From Promicromonospora sp. Populi (GTDB lineage: Bacteria; Actinomycetota; Actinomycetes; Actinomycetales; Cellulomonadaceae), in assembly GCF_041081105.1 (NCBI RefSeq), contig NZ_CP163528.1, positions 2,914,001 to 2,978,000 of the forward strand: a DNA stretch of 64,000 bases, in the 5' to 3' direction. Shown piece after piece: positions 19,540 through 28,571 of this stretch (position 1 is its first letter; each line of letters starts with the position of its first letter). The position numbers were made by a program, and so were the translations under genes. The notes beneath the pieces are model-generated. The model searched no databases, was not told the origin of the DNA, and saw only the letters and a program-made list of their open reading frames with translations.

Positions 19540-20484
19540 TCACCAGGTGCCGTAGACCCGCTCCGCGTTCGCGGATATGTCCGCGCACAGCACCGCGAGG
19601 TCTTCCTCCAGGTGGGTCGCCATGAACCGGGCCGTATGGGCGGCCGCGAACGGGGCGTTCGGCTGCCCCCGGTACGGGTGCGGTGTGAGGTACGGGGCGT
19701 CGGTCTCCAGCAGGATCAGCTCGCGCGGAGCCACGGCAAGGGCCGCACGCAGGTCATTGTTGGCCTTGAACGTGACCGGTCCGGCGAACGACAGGTACCA
19801 GCCGTTCTCGGCGCACACGCGGGCCATCTCGGCGTCGCCGCTGAAGCAGTGGAAGACGGTGCGCTCGGGGGCGCCGTCGGCCAGCAGGACCTCGATGACC
19901 TGCGCGTGCGCATCCCGGTCGTGGATCTGCAGGGCCAGGCCCAGCTCGTTGGCCAGCGCGATGTGCGCGCGGAAGCCGTCCCGCTGCGCCTGCTCACCAC
20001 GTGGGCCCGTGCGGAACAGGTCCATGCCGGTCTCGCCGATCGCGCGGATGCGGTCGTTGCCCTTCGCCAGGTCGGCGATCTCGGCGATCGCATCGTCGAT
20101 TCCGACGGCGTGCCGCTCCTCGAACTCGGGCGCGAGCCCGTCGGGCCCCACCTCATCAACGCCGGCATGCAGGGTGACCTCGTTGGGATGAACGGCAACG
20201 GCCCCGACCACCCCTCGTTGAGTGCTGGAGAGGAGGCTGGCGGTCCAGCGGGCCGACGGAAGATCGCAGCCGACCTGGACCACCCGGTCCACGCCCGCCG
20301 CCGCGGCCCGGGCCAGGTGGTCGGCCACCGACGGCGGCCAGGCGTAGGCGTCCGGCTCGCCGTCGGGCGCCGTATCGGCGAGCACCGCAGCGATGTGGTC
20401 GAGGTGGGTGTGGTTGTCCACGACTGGGACCGGTAGCGGCTCCGGGTCGGCCGGGAAGCCGCGCTCGCGTGTGCGCTTGGCCAT
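19540..20484 (-). CDS. tatD: TatD-family metal-dependent hydrolase/DNase
   Basis: 314 residues, TIM-barrel amidohydrolase. Metal ligands are visible in DNHTHLDH (H-x-H), GETGMD (Glu), LQIHDRDAH, VFHCFSG and LLETDAPYL. TatD proteins are 3'-5' exonucleases or RNases in DNA repair and RNA quality control. An N-terminal extension of ~20 residues (AKRTRERGFPADPEPLPVPV) precedes the barrel. It starts 8 nt after metG ends, in the conserved metG-tatD-rpfB-rsmA-ispE order. Confidence 0.95.
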   Translation of the reverse strand: MAKRTRERGFPADPEPLPVPVVDNHTHLDHIAAVLADTAPDGEPDAYAWPPSVADHLARAAAAGVDRVVQVGCDLPSARWTASLLSSTQRGVVGAVAVHPNEVTLHAGVDEVGPDGLAPEFEERHAVGIDDAIAEIADLAKGNDRIRAIGETGMDLFRTGPRGEQAQRDGFRAHIALANELGLALQIHDRDAHAQVIEVLLADGAPERTVFHCFSGDAEMARVCAENGWYLSFAGPVTFKANNDLRAALAVAPRELILLETDAPYLTPHPYRGQPNAPFAAAHTARFMATHLEEDLAVLCADISANAERVYGTW

Positions 20485-20492
20485 CGGGTCGC

Positions 20493-22118
20493 TCAGGCCG
20501 CCTGCTCGTCGAGGCGCGGGAACAGGGCGGCGCCCTTTGTGATCGTGGTGCCCGCGGGAAGCGCCCCGAACGTCGCCGCACCGTCGAGCGGCTGCGCGTC
20601 CAGCGACCCGAGCGGAGCCTCCGCGCCGAGCAGCTCCCACAGCCCGGCGGCCGCCTTGGGCACTATCGGGTTGAGCAGCACCGCGAGCGACCGCAACGCC
20701 TCCGTGGCCGTGACGAGCGACGTGGCGAGGCGGCCGCCGTCGACGCCCGTGCCGGTCTCGTTGAGCTCGCCGGGCTCCTTGGCGAGCTTCCAAGGCTGCG
20801 TGTCGGCGAGGTAGCCGTTCGTGGCGTCCACCAGCGTCCACACCGCGGAGACGGCGTCGTGGATGGCCAGCCGGTCGATCGCCGCCTCGGCGTCGGCCAC
20901 TGCCTTGGCCGCGACCTGGGCGAGGCCGGTCTCGGCGTCGGTGAGCTCGCCCGGCGACGGCAGGGAGCCGCCGAAGTACTTGCCGATCATCGCCGCCGTC
21001 CGGGACGCGAGGTTGCCGAACCCGTTGGCGAGCTCGCCGTTGTACCGGGCGGTCATGTCCTCCCAGGAGAACGAGCCGTCACCGCCGAAGGCGATGGTCC
21101 GCATGAAGTAGTACCGGAACGCGTCCGACCCGAAGGTGTCGATGATGTCCGACGGCGCGATGCCCGTGAGCTTGGACTTGCTCATCTTCTCGCCGCCCAC
21201 CAGGAGCCAGCCGTGCGCGAAGACCGTCTTCGGCAGCGGCAGGCCCGCGGCCATGAGCATCGCCGGCCAGATCACCGCGTGGAACCGCAGGATGTCCTTG
21301 CCGACCAGGTGCACGTCGGCCGGCCAGGTCCGCGCGAACTGCTCCTTGCGCTCCGGGTCGCCGCTGTCCAGGCCAACAGCCGTGGCGTAGTTGAGCAGCG
21401 CGTCGAACCAGACGTAGAGCACGTGCGACGAGTCCCACGGGATCGGGACGCCCCAGTCGAACGTGGAGCGCGAGATCGACAGGTCCTGCAGGCCCTGCTT
21501 CACGAAGCTGACCACCTCGTTGCGGGCCGACGCCGGCTGCACGAACTCCGGGTGCTCCTCGTACAGCGCGATCAGCCGGTCCGCGTACGCGCTCATGCGG
21601 AAGAAGTAGTTCTGCTCGGAGAGCATCTCGACGGGCGTGCCGTGGATGGGGCACAGCTTGAGCCCCTCGTACTCCCCCGTCCCGTCGATCAGCTCGCCCG
21701 GGAGCTTGTACTCCTCGCAGCCCACGCAGTACGGCCCCTCGTAGGCGCCCTCGTAGATCTCGCCCTTGTCGTACAGGTCCGTCAGGAACGCCTGCACCGC
21801 GGTCTCGTGCCGCTCCTGCGTGGTGCGGATGAAGTCGTCGTTGCGCACGTCGAGGGTCCCCAGGACCGGCTTCCAGGCCGTCTCGACGAGGCGGTCCGCC
21901 CAGTCCTGCGGCGACACCCCGTTCGCCTCGGCGGTGCGCATCACCTTCTCGCCGTGCTCGTCGGTCCCGGTGAGGAACCAGACGCTCTCCTGGCGCTGAC
22001 GGTGCCAGCGCGTCACGACATCAGCGGCGACCGTCGTGTACGCGTGCCCGATGTGCGGGGCGTCGTTCACGTAGTAGATCGGCGTCGTGAGGTAGAAGGT
22101 CTTCTTCGCTTCCGGCAT
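20493..22118 (-). CDS. metG: Methionyl-tRNA synthetase
   Basis: 541 residues, class-I synthetase. HIGH motif is at 22-25 (PHIGHAY) and KMSKS follows GWLLVGGE. The zinc knuckle region (PYCVGCEEYKLPG ... LCPIHG) lies at ~145-185. The anticodon-binding helical domain fills the C-terminal third, and no C-terminal EMAP/dimer domain is present. It charges initiator and elongator tRNA-Met. Confidence 0.98.
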   Translation of the reverse strand: MPEAKKTFYLTTPIYYVNDAPHIGHAYTTVAADVVTRWHRQRQESVWFLTGTDEHGEKVMRTAEANGVSPQDWADRLVETAWKPVLGTLDVRNDDFIRTTQERHETAVQAFLTDLYDKGEIYEGAYEGPYCVGCEEYKLPGELIDGTGEYEGLKLCPIHGTPVEMLSEQNYFFRMSAYADRLIALYEEHPEFVQPASARNEVVSFVKQGLQDLSISRSTFDWGVPIPWDSSHVLYVWFDALLNYATAVGLDSGDPERKEQFARTWPADVHLVGKDILRFHAVIWPAMLMAAGLPLPKTVFAHGWLLVGGEKMSKSKLTGIAPSDIIDTFGSDAFRYYFMRTIAFGGDGSFSWEDMTARYNGELANGFGNLASRTAAMIGKYFGGSLPSPGELTDAETGLAQVAAKAVADAEAAIDRLAIHDAVSAVWTLVDATNGYLADTQPWKLAKEPGELNETGTGVDGGRLATSLVTATEALRSLAVLLNPIVPKAAAGLWELLGAEAPLGSLDAQPLDGAATFGALPAGTTITKGAALFPRLDEQAA

Positions 22119-22234
22119 GCCGTCAATGGTAGTTGCGCGCCCACGGCGAAAGCCGCGTTGTCCACAGCCCCTGCCCGACGGCGGTGGGCTCCGTCAGCGG
22201 ACGACGGCGGGGTCGATCTCGTCGGCCCAGGCCG

Positions 22235-23446
22235 TTACTCGGTCGGCGTCAGCGTCACCCGCAGCAGCCGGTCGTCCTCGGCCGCCGGTGTACCCCGGCC
22301 GTCCGTGTTGTTCGTCAGCACGTACAGCTCGCCGTCCGACGCCGCGTGGACCGCGCGGAGCCGCCCGTACTCCCCCGAGAGCAGCGCCTGCGGCTCCCCG
22401 AAGCCCGGGCTGTCCCCATCCGCCACGTCCGACGCCGTGCCGAGCAGCGGCACACGCCACAGGCGCTCCCCGCGGAGCGCGGCCAGGTATACGGCCTCGT
22501 CAGTGACGGTTATGCCCGACGGCGAGGCCTCCGACGTCGGCCACCACGCCACCGGATCCGTGAAACCGGGCTGGTCGCCCGGGCCCTCGACCTCGGGCCA
22601 GCCGTAGTTGCCGCCGGGTTCGATCACGTTCAGCTCGTCCAGCGCGTCCTGCCCGAACTCGGCGGCGAACATCCGCCCGCTCGCGTCCCAGGCCAGGCCC
22701 TGCACGTTGCGGTGCCCCATGGACCACACCGGTGAGCCGGCCTCCGGGTTGCCGGGCGCCGGCTCGCCGTCGGGCGTGACGCGCAGGATCTTGCCGCCCA
22801 GCGACTCCGGGTCCTGGGCATTCGCCGTGTCCCCCGCGTCGCCGGTGGCGACGTACAGGTACCCGTCCGGACCCAGCGCGATCCGCCCGCCGTTGTGGTT
22901 CGAGGCCTTGGGTATCCCGTCGAGGACGGTCGTGAGGTCGCTCAGGACTCCGCTGTCGAGGTCCAGCTCGGCCCGTAGCACGGCGTTGTCCGTCTCCCCC
23001 GTGCGGTACAGGAAGACCGTGATCAGCGGACCTGCGTCCTCCGGGTCCACGGTCACGCCCAGGAGCCCGCCCTCGCCGTCGGCCACGGTCTGGTCGGCGA
23101 GCTCCTGCGCTCCGCTCGACCAGGCGAGGTACTCGACACCACCGTCCGGGTAGACCACGGCAAGCATGGCGTCGTCCCGCATCGTGACGAGGAACCTGTC
23201 GTCCGGCAGCGGAGCCAAGCCCCAAGGAACCGGAAGCTCCTCCGCGACCACCTCGACGTCGGCGGTCACCTGCCCGTCCCAAGGGTCGTCGCCCGACGCC
23301 GAGCCCGACGCCGGGGAGGACTCTGAGACCGTCGGGCTCGGCGACACGACGCCCGGTTGGGGCGAGCCGGTGCAGCCGAGGAGCAGCAGGGCCACACCTG
23401 TCGGCCCAGCAATGACAGAACCCGAGCGCCGCAGCCTGGAGGTCAT
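22235..23446 (-). CDS. PQQ-type sugar dehydrogenase lipoprotein
   Basis: 403 residues. The lipobox LLLGC near residue 24 makes it an exported lipoprotein; a Ser/Pro/Gly linker follows. The beta-propeller shows GdhB/Asd hallmarks: LPVPWGLAPLPDDRFLV, GGLLGVTVDP, KASNHNGGRIALGPDGYLYVATGD, GHRNVQGLAW and FGQDALDELN. Homologues oxidise aldoses extracellularly with PQQ and Ca2+. The ATG at 23446 best fits the signal peptide, though its RBS is weak. Confidence 0.88.
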   Translation of the reverse strand: MTSRLRRSGSVIAGPTGVALLLLGCTGSPQPGVVSPSPTVSESSPASGSASGDDPWDGQVTADVEVVAEELPVPWGLAPLPDDRFLVTMRDDAMLAVVYPDGGVEYLAWSSGAQELADQTVADGEGGLLGVTVDPEDAGPLITVFLYRTGETDNAVLRAELDLDSGVLSDLTTVLDGIPKASNHNGGRIALGPDGYLYVATGDAGDTANAQDPESLGGKILRVTPDGEPAPGNPEAGSPVWSMGHRNVQGLAWDASGRMFAAEFGQDALDELNVIEPGGNYGWPEVEGPGDQPGFTDPVAWWPTSEASPSGITVTDEAVYLAALRGERLWRVPLLGTASDVADGDSPGFGEPQALLSGEYGRLRAVHAASDGELYVLTNNTDGRGTPAAEDDRLLRVTLTPTE

Positions 23447-23597
23447 GGAATCCACTGCCCCATCGAAGCACCCTGCGGCTGCGGTCGGGCGGAATTTTGC
23501 GACCCCTGCACACGGCATCCCACTGTCGGCGTGTCGCGTGCAGTGTGTTGGGGTGGACGGGCGCGGCCGGCCCCTGCCGCGGTGGCAGAGTAGAGGC

Positions 23598-24194
23598 ATG
23601 AGTCTCACTGAGTCCGGGAGCGTGCGGCGGGCCCTGATCGTCGTCGACGTGCAGCCCACGTTCTGCGAGGGTGGCGAGCTCGCCACCGAGGGCGCGAACG
23701 CGATAGCGGACCGCGTCGCCGCCTACGCCGCGACCCACCGCGACCGGTACGTGACGGTGCTGACCACGCAGGACTGGCACATCGACCCGGGTGAGCACTT
23801 CAGCGAGACCCCGGACTTCGTCGACTCGTGGCCGCCGCACGGCATCGCCGGCTCCCCGAACGCCGAGCTGCACCCCGCACTGGCCGACCTCAACCCCGAC
23901 GCCCGGCTGAAGAAGGGCCAGTACTCGCACGGGTACTCCGGGTTCGACGGCGCGGACGAGCACGGGCGCACCCTCGAGACCGTCCTGTCCGACGCCGAGG
24001 TCACCGCCGTCGACGTCGTGGGCCTCGTGGAGTCGCACTGCGTCAAGCACACCGCGCTCGACGCCCGCCGCGCGGGCCTCGCTGCCCGCGTGCTGACCGA
24101 CCTCACCATCCCCGTGTCGCCCGAGCAGGGCCGGCTGGCCGAGCAGGAGCTGACGGCGGCCGGCGTGGACCTCCGCGACTCGTCCACCCTCTGA
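23598..24194 (+). CDS. pncA: Nicotinamidase / pyrazinamidase
   Basis: 198 residues, isochorismatase fold. The triad is D17 (VVDVQ), a lysine in RLKKGQY (K105/K106) and C148 in ESHCVKHT. Metal ligands D59 and H61 lie in TQDWH. It deamidates nicotinamide to nicotinate for NAD salvage. A GAGG lies 2 nt before the ATG, close for an RBS. It is divergent from the PQQ dehydrogenase gene. Confidence 0.95.
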   Translation: MSLTESGSVRRALIVVDVQPTFCEGGELATEGANAIADRVAAYAATHRDRYVTVLTTQDWHIDPGEHFSETPDFVDSWPPHGIAGSPNAELHPALADLNPDARLKKGQYSHGYSGFDGADEHGRTLETVLSDAEVTAVDVVGLVESHCVKHTALDARRAGLAARVLTDLTIPVSPEQGRLAEQELTAAGVDLRDSSTL

Positions 24195-24210
24195 TCCGTA
24201 GTCAGACGGT

Positions 24211-25992
24211 TCAGATCCAGCTAGGCAGAATCATCAGCCGCTGCCAGTACTCGTAAGGCACCGGCATCGCCGTCCAGATCGGGTAGTAGAGCACGCTCAC
24301 CCCGACGATCAGCAGCACCACCACCGCGGCCAGCCAGCTCACGATCCGCCGGTCGGCGCTCCCACGCCGGGTCCGTTCTATCCCGACCGCCAGGAGATAC
24401 ACGAGCGTCAGGATCACGTACGGCGTGAACACGATCGAGTAGAACGTGAAGATGGTGCGGTCGTCGAGCGGCCACGAGTACAGGAACCAGGGCAGCCAGC
24501 CCGCGGCGATCCCCACGAGGGCGGCCGTGCCGCGCCAGTCGCGGTACCGGACCACGAGCACCAGCACCACGGGGATCGCGAGCGCGCTCAGCCACCACAG
24601 CAGCGGGTTGCCGAGCGACGTCACGGCCTGGGCGCAGTCGCCCACGGAGTCCGCGGGGCAGGGCCCCTGGCCGGGCGTGTACTTCTCCCAGAAGAACGAC
24701 GTCGGACGCCACTGCACGATCCAGCCCAGCGGGTGCGACGCGTAGTTGTGCTCCGAGTTCAGCCCGTTGTGGAAGTCCCACATCATGTGGTGGTACTCCC
24801 ACAGGGACCGCCCGGCATCCCAGCCGCTCTGCGCCCAGCCCCAGTCCGGCCACCACCCCGGCGGGGACGCGTCGTTCACCACCGCCCAGTTCCGCAGGTA
24901 CGACTGCGGGTGCGCGAACCATGCGGACCACGTCGCGATGTACACCGCGACCACGGTGGGCAGCATGATCAGGGCGGCCGGGACGGCGTCGACCACCAGG
25001 GCGTCCTCCCACCACCGCTCGATACCGGCGGTGCGGCGGGCCGTGATGTCCCAGATGACGGTGAGCAGGCCGAAGGCCGCCACGAAGTACAGGCCTGACC
25101 ACTTGACGCCGCACGCCAGCCCCAGCGACACCGCCGCCGCGAGCCGCCACCAGCGGAAGCCCAGCCGCGGGCCGTACTTCCCGATCGCCCCGCCCGCCTC
25201 GACGATCTGCGCCACCCGGTCCGCGAGCCGACGCCGGGCCCACTCGCGGTCCAGCACCAGGCAGCCGAACGCGACGAGCACCCAGAACATGAGGAACTGG
25301 TCCAGCAGGCCGGTGCGCGAGTGCACTATCGCCTCGCCGTCGACCGCGAGCAGCAGGCCCGCGACCAGGCCCAGCAGCGTGGACGAGAACAGCCGCCGCG
25401 CGATGCGCGCGATCAGGAACACGGCCAGGATGCCGATCACGGCGCTCGCGATGCGCCAGGCCATGGGGTCCTGGGCACCGCCCATGAGGCGCATCCCGAT
25501 CGCGATCATCCACTTGCCGACGGGCGGGTGCACCACGTACTCGGCCTCGTCGGTGTTGTACGAGCTGACGTCACCGGCCTCGAACGCCGGGTTCGGCTCC
25601 TCGGGCCACGCGGCCTCGAAGCCGAGGCTGGCCAGCGACCAGCCCTCCTTGACGTAGTACGTCTCGTCGAACACCAGCTGGCCCGGGCGGCCCAGCGCCC
25701 ACAGCCGCGCGCCCGCGGCGATCGCGGTCACCACCAGCGCGCCGAGGATGCCCCAGAACCGGTCCGACACCCGCAGGCCGAGCCGGAGGCGTCGCTCGCC
25801 CAGCAGATCGCGCAGCAAGCGGTCGCGCACGGGCGGCTCGGGCCGCGACGGCTGCGCGACGGCGGGGAACGACCCGGTTCGCGTCATCTGCTCGCCCACG
25901 GCCTCCCGGCGCATGTGCGCGCCGTAGGTTCCGGGCAGAGCCTGCTGCGTTGCGGCGAAATGCGCTCCAGTGGCGTCAGGCTGCTCGGACAC
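24211..25992 (-). CDS. Dolichyl-phosphate-mannose protein mannosyltransferase (PMT)
   Basis: 593 residues, GT39. The catalytic Asp-Glu pair lies in LVFDETYYVKEGW, on the first outer loop, and PPVGKWMIAIG is the second PMT signature. About 11 hydrophobic helices follow a ~75-residue cytoplasmic N-terminus. The enzyme O-mannosylates secreted proteins, using polyprenyl-phosphate mannose. The GTG at 25992 is 6 nt after TATGCT, suggesting a leaderless transcript. It is divergent from rsmI, an arrangement conserved in Mycobacterium (Rv1002c/Rv1003). Confidence 0.94.
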   Translation of the reverse strand: MSEQPDATGAHFAATQQALPGTYGAHMRREAVGEQMTRTGSFPAVAQPSRPEPPVRDRLLRDLLGERRLRLGLRVSDRFWGILGALVVTAIAAGARLWALGRPGQLVFDETYYVKEGWSLASLGFEAAWPEEPNPAFEAGDVSSYNTDEAEYVVHPPVGKWMIAIGMRLMGGAQDPMAWRIASAVIGILAVFLIARIARRLFSSTLLGLVAGLLLAVDGEAIVHSRTGLLDQFLMFWVLVAFGCLVLDREWARRRLADRVAQIVEAGGAIGKYGPRLGFRWWRLAAAVSLGLACGVKWSGLYFVAAFGLLTVIWDITARRTAGIERWWEDALVVDAVPAALIMLPTVVAVYIATWSAWFAHPQSYLRNWAVVNDASPPGWWPDWGWAQSGWDAGRSLWEYHHMMWDFHNGLNSEHNYASHPLGWIVQWRPTSFFWEKYTPGQGPCPADSVGDCAQAVTSLGNPLLWWLSALAIPVVLVLVVRYRDWRGTAALVGIAAGWLPWFLYSWPLDDRTIFTFYSIVFTPYVILTLVYLLAVGIERTRRGSADRRIVSWLAAVVVLLIVGVSVLYYPIWTAMPVPYEYWQRLMILPSWI

Positions 25993-26025
25993 CGGGCCAG
26001 CATAGAGCGTGGGACCCTGTGCTTC

Positions 26026-26901
26026 ATGACCGACCCGTCCCCGATGCCTGGGCCCGCGCCCGAGGCCGGCTCTCTTGTCCTGGCCGCCACCCCGATCGGC
26101 AACACCGAGGACGCCTCGCCCCGGCTGATCCGCCTGCTGGCCGACGCCGACGTCGTGGCCGCCGAGGACACCCGCCGCCTGCACGGGCTCGCCGGGCGGC
26201 TCGGTGTCGAGGTACGGGGCAGGGTCACCAGCTATCACGAGCACAACGAGACGGCCCGGGCGGACGAGCTGCTCGACGTCGTCGCCGGGGGCGGCACCGT
26301 GGTGGTGGTGACCGACGCCGGCATGCCGTCCGTCTCCGACCCCGGGTACCGCATAGTGGAGCGCGCGATCCAGCGCGACCTGCGCGTGACCGCCGCCCCC
26401 GGGCCGAGCGCCGTGCTGACGGCGCTGGCGCTCTCCGGCCTGCCGACCGACCGGTTCACGTTCGAGGGGTTCCTGCCACGCAAGGCCGGGGACCGCACCA
26501 GGACGCTGACCGCGCTGGTCGCCGAACCGCGCACCATGGTCTTCTTCGAGGCGCCGCACCGGATCGCGGAGACGCTGGCCGCCATGGCGTCGGTATTCGG
26601 GGACACCCGCCCGGCCGCCGTCGCGCGGGAGCTCACCAAGACCTACGAGGAGGTGCTGCGCGGCCCCCTCGCGGACCTCGCACAGCGCGCGGCGGCCGAG
26701 CAGCTCCGCGGCGAGATCTGCGTGGTCGTGAGCGGGGCGACGGCGGTGCGGGCCGGCGTGGACGACGTCGTCGGCGAGGTCCTCGAACGGGTAGCGGCAG
26801 GCGAGCGCCTCAAGGCGGCGGTAGCGGAGGTCGCGGACGCCGCGGGCGTCCCGAAGCGGGACCTGTACGCGGCAGCCCTGGCCGCCCGCCCGCCAAAGTA
26901 G
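26026..26901 (+). CDS. rsmI: 16S rRNA 2'-O-ribose C1402 methyltransferase
   Basis: 291 residues, tetrapyrrole methylase fold. Motifs are LVLAATPIGNTEDASPR, EDTRRLHGL, VVVTDAGMPSVSDPG and APGPSAVLTALALSGLPTDRF. The C-terminal winged segment (ERLKAAVAEVADAAGVPKRDLYAAAL) is typical of RsmI. It methylates the ribose of C1402 in the decoding centre. The start at 26026 agrees with the family N-terminus. Confidence 0.96.
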   Translation: MTDPSPMPGPAPEAGSLVLAATPIGNTEDASPRLIRLLADADVVAAEDTRRLHGLAGRLGVEVRGRVTSYHEHNETARADELLDVVAGGGTVVVVTDAGMPSVSDPGYRIVERAIQRDLRVTAAPGPSAVLTALALSGLPTDRFTFEGFLPRKAGDRTRTLTALVAEPRTMVFFEAPHRIAETLAAMASVFGDTRPAAVARELTKTYEEVLRGPLADLAQRAAAEQLRGEICVVVSGATAVRAGVDDVVGEVLERVAAGERLKAAVAEVADAAGVPKRDLYAAALAARPPK

Positions 26902-26905
26902 CTCT

Positions 26906-28522
26906 CTACCAGTCGATCTGCGGGGTCGGGTGGTACGGGGCGCCGTCGCGGCGCCAGGCGGCCGCCTCCACCGCTACGCGGGTCCGGAACGACTCCCAGT
27001 CCTTGAGGCCGGGCTGCGCCCAGGCGGTCTCCGCCACCGCGGCGAGCCGGGGCAGCAGCATGGAGAACAGGTCGTCGCGGCTGATCATCGTCTCGGTCCA
27101 GACCGCCGCCGACACGCCCTCGATCGCGGACTCGGGCAGGCCGTCGATGAGCTCGGCGGGTTCCCAGTCGTAGGAGTCCTGCAGCTCGACGAAGCCGGCC
27201 CACTGCTGGCCCAGCACGTGGTCGGGCGTGTACTTCATGTCGAGGTACGCCCGGTCGGCCGGCGACATCACGAACTTGGCGCCCGCCCGCGCGGCACGCC
27301 GGAACGGGGCCGGGTCGGGGCGGGTGTCCCAGTACTGCAGCAGGGTCCCCGGCCGGACGACGTCGGACGCCTCGCCGTCGTGCACCTCGCCGGAAGCTGC
27401 GCCCTCCCCGGAAGCCGCAGCCGACTGCGCCAGCGCGGCCACCGCCGACTGGTCACCGTGCGCGGACCCGGCGCCCTCCTGCCACGCGACGGGAATCTTG
27501 CCCGCCCCCGAGATGATCTCCTGGCACAGCACCACGAACCGGCCGAACTCGTCGGGCCGGATGGTCAGCACCTCGTCACCGCCGAAGTGCACCCACGGCC
27601 CCAGCGTCATGCGTGCCACGTCGGTGAAGACGTCCCGCAGGAACGGCTCGGTGCTCGGCAGCTCGAAGTGCAGCCGCGAGAACCCGACCTCGATCCCGTC
27701 GTAGGGGTCGGTGGGCTCGCCAGTGGGCGTGAGCTCGCCGTAGGCGTGCGTCGCCGCGTTGACGTGCCCGGGCACGTCGATCTCCGGCACGATGACGATC
27801 TCGCGCTCGGCCGCGTACTCCTGCAGCTCGTGGTACTCGGCGGCGGTGAGGAACCCGCCGGGCGCGCCCGAGACGGCACCCTGCGACGACTTCTCCGTCA
27901 GCGCGGGACGGGACGGGATCTCCAGCCGCCAGCCCTGGTCGTCGGTGAGGTGCAGGTGCAGGCGGTTCATCTTGTACGAGCCCACCAGGTCGACGACGGC
28001 CCGCAGGTCCGCCTGCCCGAACCAGTGCCGCACCACGTCGAGCGACAGCCCACGCCACGGGTACCGCGGTTCGTCCCGCACGACGACGGCGCCCACCTCG
28101 AGCGGTCCGCCCGCCTCCCCGCGGTCGACCCCTTCGCGGTCGGCCTCCTCACGCCCCGCTCTCAGCCGGCCCGCGTTGATCAGCTGCCGCAGCGTCCGCA
28201 CCCCGTGCAGCAGGCCGGCCCGTTCGGGGGCCGCGACGGTCACACCGTCGGCGGTCACGCTCAGCGTGTAGCGCTCGGGGTTCCGGGAGCCCTCCGGACC
28301 CGCGGCGGGATCGAGCGTCAGGGCGACGGGCACCCCGCCGTCCGGCGCCACCGACGCTCCCGCGGCGGTGAGCAGCTCACCCGCGAGGCGCGCAACCACG
28401 GCGTCGGACGCCTCCAGGGTGACGGTCGTGAGATCCAGCGCCCCCTCGCCCCGTTCGAGGTGGACAGGTACAGGGATGACGGCGTCGGCGACGATGCCCG
28501 CGCCGCTGGTCACGGTAGTCAT
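26906..28522 (-). CDS. GH20 beta-N-acetylhexosaminidase
   Basis: 538 residues. An N-terminal GH20b domain (~10-150) is followed by the catalytic barrel. The Asp-Glu pair is D316-E317 in HFGGDEV. RGLSLDVVRHWF, LHLHLTDDQGWRLEI and VPEIDVPGH are GH20 signatures. No signal peptide is visible, so it may act on imported chito-oligosaccharides or recycled murein sugars. An Ala/Ser/Gly/Glu-rich insert around residues 375-395 looks disordered. The stop codon is 4 nt from the convergent rsmI stop. Confidence 0.95.
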   Translation of the reverse strand: MTTVTSGAGIVADAVIPVPVHLERGEGALDLTTVTLEASDAVVARLAGELLTAAGASVAPDGGVPVALTLDPAAGPEGSRNPERYTLSVTADGVTVAAPERAGLLHGVRTLRQLINAGRLRAGREEADREGVDRGEAGGPLEVGAVVVRDEPRYPWRGLSLDVVRHWFGQADLRAVVDLVGSYKMNRLHLHLTDDQGWRLEIPSRPALTEKSSQGAVSGAPGGFLTAAEYHELQEYAAEREIVIVPEIDVPGHVNAATHAYGELTPTGEPTDPYDGIEVGFSRLHFELPSTEPFLRDVFTDVARMTLGPWVHFGGDEVLTIRPDEFGRFVVLCQEIISGAGKIPVAWQEGAGSAHGDQSAVAALAQSAAASGEGAASGEVHDGEASDVVRPGTLLQYWDTRPDPAPFRRAARAGAKFVMSPADRAYLDMKYTPDHVLGQQWAGFVELQDSYDWEPAELIDGLPESAIEGVSAAVWTETMISRDDLFSMLLPRLAAVAETAWAQPGLKDWESFRTRVAVEAAAWRRDGAPYHPTPQIDW

Positions 28523-28571
28523 GATTGTTAGGGCCCCTTCGCTCCGATGGATGCCCCGCAGTTTGTCAGGT

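Noticed and set aside
24211..26559. Longer PMT reading frame extending across rsmI
   Set aside because: The extension is antisense to rsmI and not PMT-like; the GTG at 25992 has a -10 box and gives the family N-terminus.
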